A stretch of 64,000 nt of DNA from an uncultured Alphaproteobacteria bacterium (lineage in GTDB: Bacteria; Pseudomonadota; Alphaproteobacteria; UBA8366; GCA-2717185): positions 62,001-126,000 of the forward strand of contig CALSRA010000013.1 of NCBI GenBank assembly GCA_943788635.1. Reading direction: 5' to 3'. A model generated the notes under the pieces. The model did no database searches and was not told the origin of the DNA. It worked only from the letters and a program-made list of their open reading frames with translations. Positions 1 through 8,928 of this stretch are shown piece by piece (position 1 is the stretch's first letter; each line of letters starts with the position of its first letter). The position numbers and the translations under genes were made by a program.

Positions 1-381
1 CAGGGTCATCCAGCCGTCAAATGGGTTTCTTACGCCGGGCTCGAAGACGACAAATATCATGGCCTCGCACAGCGCTATTTGCCCAACGGTACAGGCGCTG
101 TCCTGACATTTGGCCTCGTCGCCGGCTATGATGCTTGCGTCGCGCTAGTCGATAAAGTCGAATTGTTCAGCCACCTGGCCAATATTGGCGATACAAGGTC
201 TCTGATCATTCATCCGGCATCAACGACACATCGCCAGCTCGATGAAGCACAGCTTGTTGCTTCCGGCGCCAGCCGTGACGCAGTACGCATATCCGTCGGC
301 ATTGAAACGGTTGAGGATATTATCGCTGATCTCGATCAGGCATTAAGTGTCATTCACGGAACCACAACAACCGCTGCATGA
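1..381 (+). CDS. metY: O-acetylhomoserine aminocarboxypropyltransferase (C-terminal part, cut by window start)
   Basis: The open frame runs from base 1 (Q-G-H-P-A-V) to the stop at 379-381. It gives the last about 126 residues of a Cys/Met-metabolism PLP enzyme of the O-acetylhomoserine sulfhydrylase type. Family-typical segments are visible: 'HPAVKWVSYAGL' near the cut, 'GAVLTFGL', the substrate-loop segment 'SLIIHPASTTH' and the C-terminal 'VRISVGIE' followed by 'DIIADLDQAL'. Such enzymes make homocysteine from O-acetylhomoserine and sulfide in the cytoplasm. The PLP-binding lysine lies upstream of the window. The stop overlaps the next ATG (ATGA at 378-381), so the two genes are probably translated together. 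Confidence 0.9.
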   Translation, partial: QGHPAVKWVSYAGLEDDKYHGLAQRYLPNGTGAVLTFGLVAGYDACVALVDKVELFSHLANIGDTRSLIIHPASTTHRQLDEAQLVASGASRDAVRISVGIETVEDIIADLDQALSVIHGTTTTAA

Positions 382-1382
382 CGCATTCCGCTGAAACCCT
401 CATTCTTCTCAATGCGGTTATCCTTGCTGTGACCGATGAGGTGCCGCGTTTTCTGGTCACCAAACGCGGTGAACGGGCCCCGGGAGATAATAATCCCGCC
501 CTGCCCTACGGCCCTTTTGAACCAAGCCATCATCGAACGCTCGAAATCGCATTGCGCGGTTGGGTTAAAGAGCAGGCCGGCCTCCCTATTGGCTATGTCG
601 AACAGCTCTATACTTTCGGCGACCGTTATCGCGACCCGCGCGAGCTGGATGGCGGGCCTAGAGTTGTTTCGGTTGGCTATCTTGCATTGGTGCGTGAAGC
701 GCCACCACCAGGCGATGCCGAATGGCTCGATTGTTATGACTTCCTGCCTTGGGAAGACTGGCGTGGCGGGCGACCTGGATCGATAAATGAGGTCATCATT
801 CCGGTTCTTAACGATTGGTCACAACTCGCTGAAAATAAACCTGAAACTTCCGCACGACAAGAGCGTATTTCCATCGCGTTTGGCACTGTAGAAGCGGGTT
901 GGGATTCCACGCGTGTTCTCGAGCGATATGAAATTTTATATGAAGCAGGCCTCGTCATTGAGGCGGACAGAGATCACAGCGTTCAGGCCACCGGATCAAA
1001 GGGCGGAATGCTTTCATCCGCCATAAGAAAGAGCACTCAGGCCGTCACCGGAAGAGTAGCGGCGCTGGATCACCGCCGCATGATGGCTACGGCTCTCGGA
1101 AGGGTTCGTGGCAAATTGCAATATCGTCCCGTGGTCTTTGAGCTTCTACCTGACAAATTCACGTTGCTGCAGTTGCAGCGCGTCGCTGAAAGCCTCGCTG
1201 GCGTCGATCTTCACAAACAGAATTTCCGCCGACTGGTCGTCAATAATCGACTGGTTGTCGCAACAGGAAAGCTGGATAGAAACAGTTCCGGCCGTCCGGC
1301 CGAGCTTTTTCGGTTCCGACGGGATGTACTGCAGGAACGTCCCGCACCCGGCGTCGGCATCCCCGCCCGCAACGCCAACTAA
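378..1382 (+). CDS. nrtR: NrtR-type Nudix-related transcriptional regulator of NAD biosynthesis
   Basis: This 334-residue protein has an N-terminal Nudix-like domain (about 8-150: 'FLVTKRGERAP', 'PALPYGPFEP', 'VSVGYLALV') and a C-terminal winged-helix part (about 230-320: 'FTLLQLQRVAESLAGVDLHKQNFRRLV'). The Nudix box is degenerate: the stretch 'LEIALRGWVKEQAGL' lacks the canonical REUxEE core. That is what is known of NrtR regulators, where the Nudix domain senses ADP-ribose instead of hydrolysing it. The next gene is nadA, with a palindrome in front of it, which fits a local repressor of NAD synthesis. The assignment to NrtR rests on domain order and neighbourhood; the ligand is inferred from the family. 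Confidence 0.82.
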   Translation: MTHSAETLILLNAVILAVTDEVPRFLVTKRGERAPGDNNPALPYGPFEPSHHRTLEIALRGWVKEQAGLPIGYVEQLYTFGDRYRDPRELDGGPRVVSVGYLALVREAPPPGDAEWLDCYDFLPWEDWRGGRPGSINEVIIPVLNDWSQLAENKPETSARQERISIAFGTVEAGWDSTRVLERYEILYEAGLVIEADRDHSVQATGSKGGMLSSAIRKSTQAVTGRVAALDHRRMMATALGRVRGKLQYRPVVFELLPDKFTLLQLQRVAESLAGVDLHKQNFRRLVVNNRLVVATGKLDRNSSGRPAELFRFRRDVLQERPAPGVGIPARNAN

Positions 1383-1477
1383 ACAACCGGCAACATCCAG
1401 TTTTCGCAATATTACGTCACATCTGGCGCGTGCGTATTTACATATGCTCAAAAAGTGTATTTATTTCTGTTCCCAAA

Positions 1478-1493
1478 GAGTATAAATAAACTC
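1478..1493. promoter_or_regulatory. candidate NrtR operator upstream of nadA
   Basis: The 16-bp palindrome GAGTATAAATAAACTC has 12 of 16 positions symmetric, in the pattern GAGTnTAnnTAnACTC. It sits about 40 bases before the nadA start codon in an AT-rich patch (1437-1500) between nrtR and nadA. Symmetric AGT...ACT sites with TA cores are typical of NrtR operators in some lineages. Use as an operator is inferred. Confidence 0.45.
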
Positions 1494-1534
1494 AAACTGA
1501 CCACAATCAATCGATGCTGGAAAGGATAAATACC

Positions 1535-2539
1535 ATGCCAGCCCCCCTCGCCTATACCCCTCAAATTGAAGCAGAAACGGCACATCTCTACAAAAAGGTG
1601 GAGCGTGTGATCCCCCCGATTGAATGGCCTGTATTTGCACCACAGGTTGCTGCAATCAATAAACTGAAAGCGGAAAAGAATGCGATCATTCTGGCCCATA
1701 ATTACCAGACACCCGAAATTTTCCACTGCGTATCGGATATTGTTGGCGACTCGCTGGCACTCGCCCGCAAAGGAGCCGAGGTCGATGCCGATATCATCGT
1801 GATGGCCGGCGTGCATTTCATGGCGGAAACCACAAAACTGCTAAATCCCGAAAAAATCGTTCTGATCCCTGACCTGGATGCTGGCTGCTCACTTGCCACA
1901 TCCATCACAGGTGCTGACGTGCGGGCCATGCGCAAAAAACATCCCGGCGCACCGGTCGTGAGTTACGTGAATACGACGGCCGAAGTGAAGGCCGAAACGG
2001 ATATCTGCTGCACGTCCGGCAATGCCGTGGAAGTCGTCGAATCCCTGGGCGTCGACAAGGTCATTTTTCTCCCTGATGAGTATCTTGCGATGCATGTCGC
2101 AAAACAGACCGGCGTTGAAATCATTCCCTGGCAAGGCCATTGCGAGGTTCATGAACGCTTTACCGGCGATGAGATCAGAGCCTACCGACAAGATTTCGAA
2201 GGCCTTCAGGTCATTGCGCACCCGGAATGCCCGCCAGACGTCCTGGACGCAGCGGACTATGTCGGCTCCACCAAAGGCATGGCCGATTTTGTCTCGGAGA
2301 AACAGCCAAAACGGGTTCTTATGGTGACGGAATGTTCCATGAGCGACAATATATCCACGGCCAATCCGAACGTGGAATTCGTTCGCCCCTGCAATTTATG
2401 CCCGCATATGAAGCGGATCACCCTGGATAACATCCTCTCGTCGCTCCAAACGCTGCAGCCAAGGGTCGAAATCGATCCCCAAATCGCGGACCGAGCCAGG
2501 CTCTCCGTAGAGCGGATGATTGCAATCGGCGGGAAGTAA
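1535..2539 (+). CDS. nadA: quinolinate synthase NadA
   Basis: NadA condenses iminoaspartate with dihydroxyacetone phosphate to quinolinate, in the de novo NAD pathway, using a [4Fe-4S] cluster. The protein shows '[13 protein letters not shown]', 'GDSLALAR', 'FMAETTKLL', 'DAGCSLA', 'HPECPPDV' and '[11 protein letters not shown]', which contribute the expected cluster cysteines. The ATG at 1535 is preferred over the one at 1514 because GGAAAGGA (1519-1526) stands at ribosome-binding distance only from the later one; this gives 334 residues. The genes nadB and nadC are not next to it, which is less common, and the following gene is convergent. Confidence 0.95.
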   Translation: MPAPLAYTPQIEAETAHLYKKVERVIPPIEWPVFAPQVAAINKLKAEKNAIILAHNYQTPEIFHCVSDIVGDSLALARKGAEVDADIIVMAGVHFMAETTKLLNPEKIVLIPDLDAGCSLATSITGADVRAMRKKHPGAPVVSYVNTTAEVKAETDICCTSGNAVEVVESLGVDKVIFLPDEYLAMHVAKQTGVEIIPWQGHCEVHERFTGDEIRAYRQDFEGLQVIAHPECPPDVLDAADYVGSTKGMADFVSEKQPKRVLMVTECSMSDNISTANPNVEFVRPCNLCPHMKRITLDNILSSLQTLQPRVEIDPQIADRARLSVERMIAIGGK

Positions 2540-2556
2540 GCAATGAGCGACTTTAC

Positions 2557-2940
2557 TCAGTCGTAATTCGAGACTTCGACGAGATTACCGTCCGGGTCAC
2601 GAAAATAAATCGAATTTATAGGCCCGGTTGCCCCACTGCGGGTCGTCGGGCCTTCTTCGATTTCAATTCCGCATCCCTGCAGATGTTCCATGACCGTTGA
2701 AATCGGTGTGTTTGTTATCAGGCAAAAATCAGCCTTGCCGGCAAGATGAATTTCTGCCCGTATCGCCCCATGCCACCCGGCCGGTTGCAGATTAATTTTA
2801 TGCGGCCCGAAACCGAGGGCGAGCCGTCCCTCCCCAAATTCGATCCGACGCATATTCAAAGCCTTTACGTAAAAGGCGCAGATTTTTTCGACATCACTGC
2901 AGGGAATGACAAAATGGTCGACGCGATCGATCTCGAACAT
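2557..2940 (-). CDS. VOC (glyoxalase/bleomycin-resistance fold) family protein
   Basis: This is a 127-residue protein with one vicinal-oxygen-chelate module: 'IDRVDHFVIPCSDVEKICAFY' at the start and 'SIYFRDPDGNLVEVSNY' at the end, so a metal-site His (VDHF) and Glu (LVEV) are present. The start at 2938-2940 gives the family's usual length and lies 7 bases after the stop of the MFS gene upstream on the same strand, so the two are likely cotranscribed. Closest in feel to the small VOC 'virulence protein' subfamily. Substrate unknown. Confidence 0.82.
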   Translation of the reverse strand: MFEIDRVDHFVIPCSDVEKICAFYVKALNMRRIEFGEGRLALGFGPHKINLQPAGWHGAIRAEIHLAGKADFCLITNTPISTVMEHLQGCGIEIEEGPTTRSGATGPINSIYFRDPDGNLVEVSNYD

Positions 2941-2947
2941 GAAATGG

Positions 2948-4150
2948 TTACTCCGCAGGAATGACCGCCGGCCGCACTTGAGAACCCGGCAGTGCCAGCA
3001 GCAAAATGAATACGATGGCTGTCGCAACTGCAACGCCGGCGAAGAGCCAGTCGAACCCGCCCGTCGCCGCACGCACCCAGGCTACCAGCTCAATGGCCAC
3101 AGGCGCCGCCACAAATGCGAGGACGAACTTCACACCAAAGGCCAGCCCATGCCGCTTTGCCGGTGTATACTTGGCCAACATCATGTTTTCAGCAGGAAGC
3201 GCCGCGACATTGACCATCACCGCCAATGTCGCAAAGCCTATAATCCCCAGATTGGCACTGGCGGCAATGCCAGACATCACGAATATTTGCAGAAACCAGC
3301 AGGATACATAGACCAGCTTGAGCGGAAAACGGTCGGCGAGCATGCCGCCAACAACCTGCATAATGCCGCCGAAAATGAAAACAAACGCAAATACCGCACC
3401 GACCCCGAATGCACCGTCGCCAAGCATACCGGCCAAACGGTCGGTCAACAGTTTCGGCAGCGCCGTCTGCATAACATGATAAATCACGCCGCCGACAAAC
3501 ATCGATACCAGAAGTATCAGAAAGACTCTTACCAGTTCACCACGACTCGAAACATTCTCCTGTTTGTGAGCAACTCCGTCGTCCGTGATCTGTCCCCGGA
3601 ACAGGAACCATAGCATCGCGATACCGGTCAAAATGCAGACGACACCCGGCACAACGAAGGTCGCCCGCCATCCCGATAGATCGATAAGCGCACCGGCGAC
3701 CAACCCGGCGGCCGCAGTGCCGAAACTCCCGAAGACGCCGTTGATAGCCAGAACCTTGCCGACTTTTCCCTGCCCTGCGCCACGGATCATCCAGGGGATC
3801 CCGACCGGGTGATAAATCGAGGCAAACAATCCGACGCCGGCCAATGTTATCGTTATGAACGTCGGTCCACTCGCGAATCCTGTCAAAATCGATGACGCGC
3901 CCAGACCGACAAAATACAGCGCCATCATCAGCGGCGCACTCCACATGTCACTCAGCCGTCCAGCCGGTATGGCGCCGAGCCCCATTAACAGGGCGCCCAG
4001 CGTCCATAATTTCAACAATTCCTCATAGGGCATTTGCCAAAGGGATTCAGAGGCCATGCTCACAACGGCAATCGCGAAAAACGCCATGAACATATGGACG
4101 TAGAAATGACCGATGCTGGAAAACAGGAACGACAGACGCGCAGAAGTCAT
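2948..4150 (-). CDS. major facilitator superfamily transporter
   Basis: About 400 residues with roughly twelve hydrophobic segments. The family loop after helix 2 is seen as 'AIPAGRLSDMW', and the equivalent in the second half is 'GMLADRFPLKLV'. It is an inner-membrane secondary transporter of unknown substrate. The ATG at 4150 is chosen; a TTG two codons earlier is also possible. The 'PAKRHGLAFG' stretch in the second half resembles MFS members of the NarK/FsR-like and drug-efflux groups, but this does not settle the substrate. It precedes the VOC gene by 7 bases, which suggests a two-gene unit. Confidence 0.85.
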   Translation of the reverse strand: MTSARLSFLFSSIGHFYVHMFMAFFAIAVVSMASESLWQMPYEELLKLWTLGALLMGLGAIPAGRLSDMWSAPLMMALYFVGLGASSILTGFASGPTFITITLAGVGLFASIYHPVGIPWMIRGAGQGKVGKVLAINGVFGSFGTAAAGLVAGALIDLSGWRATFVVPGVVCILTGIAMLWFLFRGQITDDGVAHKQENVSSRGELVRVFLILLVSMFVGGVIYHVMQTALPKLLTDRLAGMLGDGAFGVGAVFAFVFIFGGIMQVVGGMLADRFPLKLVYVSCWFLQIFVMSGIAASANLGIIGFATLAVMVNVAALPAENMMLAKYTPAKRHGLAFGVKFVLAFVAAPVAIELVAWVRAATGGFDWLFAGVAVATAIVFILLLALPGSQVRPAVIPAE

Positions 4151-4261
4151 TAACAAGGTATCCTCAACGGCTGCACGCAGATTGCCAGCGCATAGCGTCG
4201 TCAGAAAGAGCCAATCGGCACCGCAGGATACAGGCCAATCAATAAAGGGGCGAAAACCCGA

Positions 4262-5071
4262 CTATGCGTCAGACCGCCTGAAGATAATCCAATACACCAG
4301 CGCAACAAACCCCCCGCCACCAACAATATTACCCAGCGTAACCGGTATCAGGTTATTGATGAATCCGACCAGCGTCACGCTGTCTGCGCCATGCATTATC
4401 GCGACCGGAATAAAATACATGTTGGCGATACTGTGCTCGAAACCGAGCGCGACAAAACCGGCAATGGGGAAAATGATCGCAAGTATCTTACCCGAAACAG
4501 AATGTGCCGCCATCGTCAGCCAAACCGCGAGGCAGACCAGCGCATTGCAAAGAACACCGCGAAAGAACGCCTCTGCAAATGGCAAGGCAACCTTGCTTGC
4601 AGCAATTTTGACAGCAGTTTCTCCAACAGCTCCATCACCAAGCGCAAGACTGCCCGCCAAGACAAACAACGCCGCAGCGCCAACCGAACCGATCAGGTTT
4701 GCGACATAGACAATTCCCCAATTCCGCAACAGAAGCCCGGTGGACACCTTTCGGTCTGCCCATGCCATGACGATAAGATTGTTGCCGGTAAAAAGCTCGG
4801 CACCGGCAATAACAACAAGAATAAGCCCCAGCGAAAAACTCACGCCACCCAATAACCGGCCGGGCCCGAAACCGAGCGTGTTGCCGGTCATGGTAACGGT
4901 GAACAACATTGCGCCAAAGGCAATGAACGCGCCCGCAAGAAGGCCAAGTGCTGCCAGTTTTACAAAGGGTAATTCTGCCTTTGCAACACCGGATGCCTCA
5001 ATCCGTTCGGCAATTTTCGCAGGCGTGTAGGCATCCAACAGCCCGTATTGAGGCGCTTCACCATTGCTCAT
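4262..5071 (-). CDS. formate/nitrite transporter (FNT) family channel
   Basis: A 269-residue inner-membrane protein of the FocA/NirC type, which forms pentameric anion channels for formate, nitrite or hydrosulfide. It has six hydrophobic segments and family motifs 'AGAFIAFGAML', 'AGAELFTGNNLI' and 'NIVGGGGFVALVYW'. The N-terminal 'YTPAKIAERIEASGVAKAELP' is the usual cytoplasmic helix. The start overlaps the stop of cutA by four bases (ATGA, 5068-5071), so translation is coupled. Which anion is moved cannot be told. Confidence 0.9.
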   Translation of the reverse strand: MSNGEAPQYGLLDAYTPAKIAERIEASGVAKAELPFVKLAALGLLAGAFIAFGAMLFTVTMTGNTLGFGPGRLLGGVSFSLGLILVVIAGAELFTGNNLIVMAWADRKVSTGLLLRNWGIVYVANLIGSVGAAALFVLAGSLALGDGAVGETAVKIAASKVALPFAEAFFRGVLCNALVCLAVWLTMAAHSVSGKILAIIFPIAGFVALGFEHSIANMYFIPVAIMHGADSVTLVGFINNLIPVTLGNIVGGGGFVALVYWIIFRRSDA

Positions 5072-5394
5072 GATCCGGCGTCCCGCGTTTCAGATTCAAT
5101 CCATTCGATGAATGCCGGATTCCCCTTTTCGATACGTAAAGCAACGATACACGGACAATCATAGCTATGAAGTAAGATGACTTTTTCTGTCACGCGTTCG
5201 ATCAGGGCTTCTCTGGTTTTGACGATCAGAACGGCTTCGCTATCTTCTCGCACCTCGCCTTCCCAACGATAAATCGACGTGGCCTTTTCCTGCACATTCG
5301 CACAGGCCGCCAGCCGCGACTGCACAAGGGCGCGCCCGATGCGGGTCGCTTCTGCGGAATCGCCAGTCGTGATATAAATGAGAAATGCAGACAT
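5068..5394 (-). CDS. cutA: divalent-cation tolerance protein CutA
   Basis: A 108-residue protein, the normal size for trimeric CutA1. It carries 'GRALVQSRLAACANV' near residue 20 and 'SIYRWEGEVREDSEAVLIVKT' in the middle, followed by 'HSYDCPCIVAL' where the family has its HPYEVPEI-like segment. CutA is linked to copper and other divalent metals, but its exact role is unsettled. It is cotranscribed with the FNT channel downstream. Confidence 0.93.
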   Translation of the reverse strand: MSAFLIYITTGDSAEATRIGRALVQSRLAACANVQEKATSIYRWEGEVREDSEAVLIVKTREALIERVTEKVILLHSYDCPCIVALRIEKGNPAFIEWIESETRDAGS

Positions 5395-5505
5395 TGTTTC
5401 AGGTTCCGATTGCCGGGTTTGGCTTTAATGATTAACCTGCCCTAAGATATCATATCTCTGCAGCAATGCAGTTACGTCGATAACATTCGCGCCGGAACAT
5501 GATCC

Positions 5506-5775
5506 ATGGCAAGGAAATCAAATACCGCTAAGGTCCTGGACGCCGCAGAGGCTGACAGGAAACCTTCATCGGCACAGCAGGCATGGTTGCGCCGCGGCCT
5601 TGAACAGGCCGGTGGCAAGCTTCCGTTATTCGATTCCGATGGCCAAAGGATCAACGAGCGCACGATACGGCACTGCATCGAAAATGGCTGGGCAGAACCC
5701 TGGTTCAACAACCCGATCAAGCCCGACTGGCTGGTATGCAAGTTGACCGAACCGGGACGTAACGCGGTCAGTTGA
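5506..5775 (+). CDS. conserved hypothetical protein, 89 residues
   Basis: I do not recognise this family by name. The protein is basic at its N-terminus ('MARKSNTAKVLDAAEADRK'), then compact and soluble. The part 'INERTIRHCIENGWAEPWFNNPIKPDWLVCKLTEPGRNAV' looks like a winged-helix-like end of the kind seen in small alphaproteobacterial proteins. It lies 12 bases before the radical SAM gene on the same strand and is probably cotranscribed with it. Confidence 0.65.
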   Translation: MARKSNTAKVLDAAEADRKPSSAQQAWLRRGLEQAGGKLPLFDSDGQRINERTIRHCIENGWAEPWFNNPIKPDWLVCKLTEPGRNAVS

Positions 5776-5787
5776 CCGGAATCACTC

Positions 5788-7281
5788 ATGGCTAAGCCTC
5801 TCGATTTGTTGCTCGTCAATCCCGGCGGGCGCGATAAAATTTATCAGCACCTCGGCGACGACCTTACCGCAATCGAGCCCCCCCTGTGGTGCCTCCTGAT
5901 CGCGGGTCATGCCCTGGACCGGGGCCATTCTGTCGAGATCATCGACTCCGAAGCCCTGAACATGGGCACGGAATCCCTCGCCGCAGAAGTAAAGGCACGG
6001 GCGCCTCGTCTCGTTGGGATGGTCGTATTCGGCCATCAGCCATCCGCCTCAACCCAGCAAATGGCCGCTGCCGGCGCCGCCTGTTCCGCTATCAAGGCGG
6101 CGGTACCGGATCAGCCAATACTGATCGTCGGAGGGCATGTTTCCGCCCTGCCCGAACGCACACTTACCGAAGAAGAAGTCGACTTCGCCTGTAACGGTGA
6201 AGGCCCCGCAACCTTCGACAAGTTGTTGAAGGTGCTTGGCGAAGATGAAGCGGATTTCTCGTCCGTTGAGGGGCTTGTCTGGAATGATGGGGACACGATA
6301 CGTAACAATCCCGCCGCGCCCTTGATTTCCGATATGGACGGCGATCTGCACGGAAACGCCTGGCACCTGCTGCCAATGGAACGGTACAGGGCGCATAACT
6401 GGCAATGCTTCGGCAATCTCGATGCGCGTCAGCCCTATGCGTCCATTTACACATCGCTGGGTTGCCCCTTTCGTTGCTCTTTCTGTTGCATCAATGCGCC
6501 GTTCGGAACCAATCGATACCGCATGCGCAGCCCGGCCGCCGTGGTTGCCGAAGTCGATAACCTGTATCGCGAATATGGCGTGAAGACATTCAAGATCATC
6601 GACGAGATGTTTGTGCTCAACGACCGGCATGTAACGGAAATCTGCGAAGGTCTGGCTGAGAAACCTTACGCGTCGGAGCTGAATTTTTGGGCTTATGCAC
6701 GGATCGACACGGTAAAGCCTGAACGGCTGGACCTTCTGCGTCGTGCCGGCATGCGCTGGCTGGCCCTCGGTATCGAATCCGGCAGCGCCCATGTCCGCGA
6801 CGGCGCGGAGAAATCCTTTGGCCAGGATGACATTCGGGAAATCGTCCGACTGATCCAGCGTGCCGGAATAAGTGTCATCGGCAATTATATCTTTGGACTG
6901 CCAGACGACGATCTCGACACGATGCGCGAGACACTGGATCTCGCCAAGGAACTCAATTGCGAATTTGCAAATTTTTATTCGGCCATGGCGTATCCCGGTT
7001 CCCCTCTCTACACGATGGCGGTTGATAAAGGCTGGGACCTGCCTGAAACCTGGAGCGGTTATTCCCAGCACAGCTATGATTGCCGCCCACTACCGACGGA
7101 AAAGATTGCCGCCGCCGATGTGCTGGAATTTAGGGATAATGCATTCCATGAATATTTCGCCGCCAAACGATATCTCGATATGGCGACACAAAAATTCGGC
7201 ATTGATACAAGGCGCCACATTGAGGAAATGTCCGAAGCACGCCTCAAACGGGCTTTGTTGAACGACGCGCGCCCTTCATGA
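5788..7281 (+). CDS. B12-binding-domain radical SAM protein
   Basis: The 497-residue protein has an N-terminal cobalamin-binding-like Rossmann domain (about 5-150: 'LLLVNPGG', 'EIIDSEALNMG', 'ILIVGGHVSALPE'). A radical SAM core follows with the cluster motif Cx3Cx2C in 'GCPFRCSFC' (about residue 226-234), then 'GIESGSAHVRDGAEK' and 'ISVIGNYIFGLPDDD'. Enzymes of this layout carry out methylations or rearrangements using SAM and often B12. The substrate is unknown. The stop overlaps the start of the phosphatase gene by four bases (ATGA at 7278-7281), so the two products are likely made together. Confidence 0.9.
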   Translation: MAKPLDLLLVNPGGRDKIYQHLGDDLTAIEPPLWCLLIAGHALDRGHSVEIIDSEALNMGTESLAAEVKARAPRLVGMVVFGHQPSASTQQMAAAGAACSAIKAAVPDQPILIVGGHVSALPERTLTEEEVDFACNGEGPATFDKLLKVLGEDEADFSSVEGLVWNDGDTIRNNPAAPLISDMDGDLHGNAWHLLPMERYRAHNWQCFGNLDARQPYASIYTSLGCPFRCSFCCINAPFGTNRYRMRSPAAVVAEVDNLYREYGVKTFKIIDEMFVLNDRHVTEICEGLAEKPYASELNFWAYARIDTVKPERLDLLRRAGMRWLALGIESGSAHVRDGAEKSFGQDDIREIVRLIQRAGISVIGNYIFGLPDDDLDTMRETLDLAKELNCEFANFYSAMAYPGSPLYTMAVDKGWDLPETWSGYSQHSYDCRPLPTEKIAAADVLEFRDNAFHEYFAAKRYLDMATQKFGIDTRRHIEEMSEARLKRALLNDARPS

Positions 7282-7946
7282 CCTTCGTACCGAAGACTCT
7301 GGTATTTGACCTCGACGGTACATTGGTTCACAGCGCACCGGATCTGCATGCCGCGCTGAACTTGGCCTTACGGGAGTTTGGGCGTGACGATGTCACCCTG
7401 CACCAGGTAACACAGATGATCGGCGATGGCGTTGGCCTCCTCGTCGAGCGCGGGTTTGACGCCAGTGGCGGCCCTGCCCCCGACCCGGCTGCCGCCCTGG
7501 CATTGTTTCTTGAATATTACGAACGCGATCCGTCGACACACACAACGCTTTACCCCGGCGTCATCGAAACATTGGAGCACCTCGGCAATGCGGGCTACCG
7601 CATGGCGGTTTGCACCAATAAACCCCTCGAGCCGGCACGGGCCGTGCTTGATGCCTATGGCCTGTCAGCATTCTTTGCCGCCGTCAGCGGCGGCGATACA
7701 TTTCCTGTACGCAAACCCAGCCCGGGGCATCTGCTGGGCACCCTGGCGATGATGGATGCGGATCCGGCCAAAGCAGTGATGATCGGGGACAGTCCGAATG
7801 ATGTTCATGTCGCCCTGAACGCGGCCATACCCGCCATTGCCGTTTCCTATGGTTACCGCAGGATTCCGGCCGAAGAACTGGGGGCCGATATTCTGATCAA
7901 CCGGTTCGATGAAATACCCACTGCATTACATCAGCTAGACCTGTAG
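7278..7946 (+). CDS. gph: HAD-family phosphatase, phosphoglycolate phosphatase-like
   Basis: A 222-residue HAD hydrolase with all four motifs: I 'FDLDGTLVHS', II 'VCTNKP', III lysine in 'RKPSPGHL', IV 'IGDSPNDV'. Length and the helical cap (about residues 15-85) fit Gph, which removes 2-phosphoglycolate. In the context of a radical SAM gene it might instead act on another small phosphate ester, so the symbol is a family assignment. Confidence 0.82.
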   Translation: MTFVPKTLVFDLDGTLVHSAPDLHAALNLALREFGRDDVTLHQVTQMIGDGVGLLVERGFDASGGPAPDPAAALALFLEYYERDPSTHTTLYPGVIETLEHLGNAGYRMAVCTNKPLEPARAVLDAYGLSAFFAAVSGGDTFPVRKPSPGHLLGTLAMMDADPAKAVMIGDSPNDVHVALNAAIPAIAVSYGYRRIPAEELGADILINRFDEIPTALHQLDL

Positions 7947-8006
7947 CCCTCCGTTCTCCTTGACACCCGGTTTGGCGGGCCGTACATGTGCCCCCCGTAT
8001 CTGGAC

Positions 8007-8081
8007 GGGCGCGTAGCTCAGCGGGAGAGCACTGCCTTCACACGGCAGGGGTCACAGGTTCAATCCCTGTCGCGCCCACCA
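8007..8081 (+). tRNA. tRNA-Val (anticodon CAC)
   Basis: Full cloverleaf by eye: acceptor GGGCGCG (8007-8013) pairs with CGCGCCC (8071-8077), followed by A and an encoded CCA (8079-8081). The anticodon stem is CTGCC/GGCAG with loop TTCACAC, giving anticodon CAC. The T loop is GGTTCAATC. It marks the left edge of the IS-rich accessory region, and tRNA genes are common integration points. I found no copy of its 3' end at the other side. Confidence 0.95.
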
Positions 8082-8403
8082 ATCTTTTCAACGGGTTAGC
8101 TTATTTTGGCGGCTATTGAAAAATCATCTAGCAACCAATTAGTAACCACATCCCCCCTATTAAAAGACCGCTCGGTCTCGACGGTGTCGTTGCCCAGAGG
8201 CCGCCTGCCTTCCCTGTAGGCGTTGGGCTAACATCTGCATCCAGCAGTCCCGAGAGCAGATGCGGCAATTTAAGGGGCATGCTTAGCGGTCTCCTACCCA
8301 CCTTGATGTCCCGCAGATCTGAAGTTTTCGCCGATGTAGCGTCATGGGTTTTGGCGGTGGGAACGGACTGCATCTGCGTGCCTGTGGAATGATTTACCCG
8401 CGC
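8082..8403. other. intergenic stretch after tRNA-Val, no gene recognised
   Basis: A minus-strand frame is open from 8412 to 8128, but I recognise no family in it and no good ribosome-binding site. The stretch probably belongs to the decayed IS3 element whose transposase end follows. Confidence 0.4.
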
Positions 8404-8715
8404 CAGATCCATTCGGACTAGGGTTCCCAGTTCACGAGTATGGACTGGGCGTCATTCCTCAAGGCCCATAATCTGCAACACTCAATGAGCCGGCGCGGGA
8501 ATTGCCACGACAATGCCGTGGCCGAGAGTTTCTTTAATCTGCTCAAGCGCGAGCGAATACGGCGCCGGACCTACAGGACCAGGGCCGAAGCCCGACAGGA
8601 CGTGTTCGACTACATCGAGATGTTCTACAATCCTAAACGCAAGCATGTGAGAAACGGGATGCTGTCGCCCGTCGACTTTGAAAGGCAGCAGAAAACGAGA
8701 ACCGAAGGTGTCTAG
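8404..8715 (+). pseudogene. IS3-family transposase OrfB, C-terminal remnant
   Basis: From 8404 the frame reads Q-I-H-S-D-stop-G-S-Q-F-T-S, then continues from ATG 8440 to 8715. It contains the IS3 OrfB landmarks 'HSMSRRGNCHDNAVAESF' and 'YIEMFYNPKRKH', and ends in 'SPVDFERQQ'. The conserved HSDRGSQFTS motif has a TAG stop in place of Arg at 8419-8421. The N-terminal two thirds, including the first catalytic Asp, are missing. It is a dead remnant. Confidence 0.85.
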
Positions 8716-8928
8716 AAAACTCGGGGCTATTCAACCTTTACCGAACTAAGTCGAATTGGGTCCGAAACGGAGCTACTGGCTCCTTTGCACTAAATTGAAA
8801 ATTCGATTTCTTCACGGCTCGCTTTTGCGGCAATTTATACCACCGAGTATTGAGCGAGACTCAAGATAGGGGATTCCCAAACCTCGCTGGCTCTGAATCA
8901 ATGAGGGTAACTGATTCGGGGGTTCTCC

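Noticed and set aside
8007..8081. Duplicated tRNA 3' end as attachment repeat for the island
   Set aside because: By eye no second copy of the tRNA-Val 3' segment was found up to about 32 kb. This needs a computed search.
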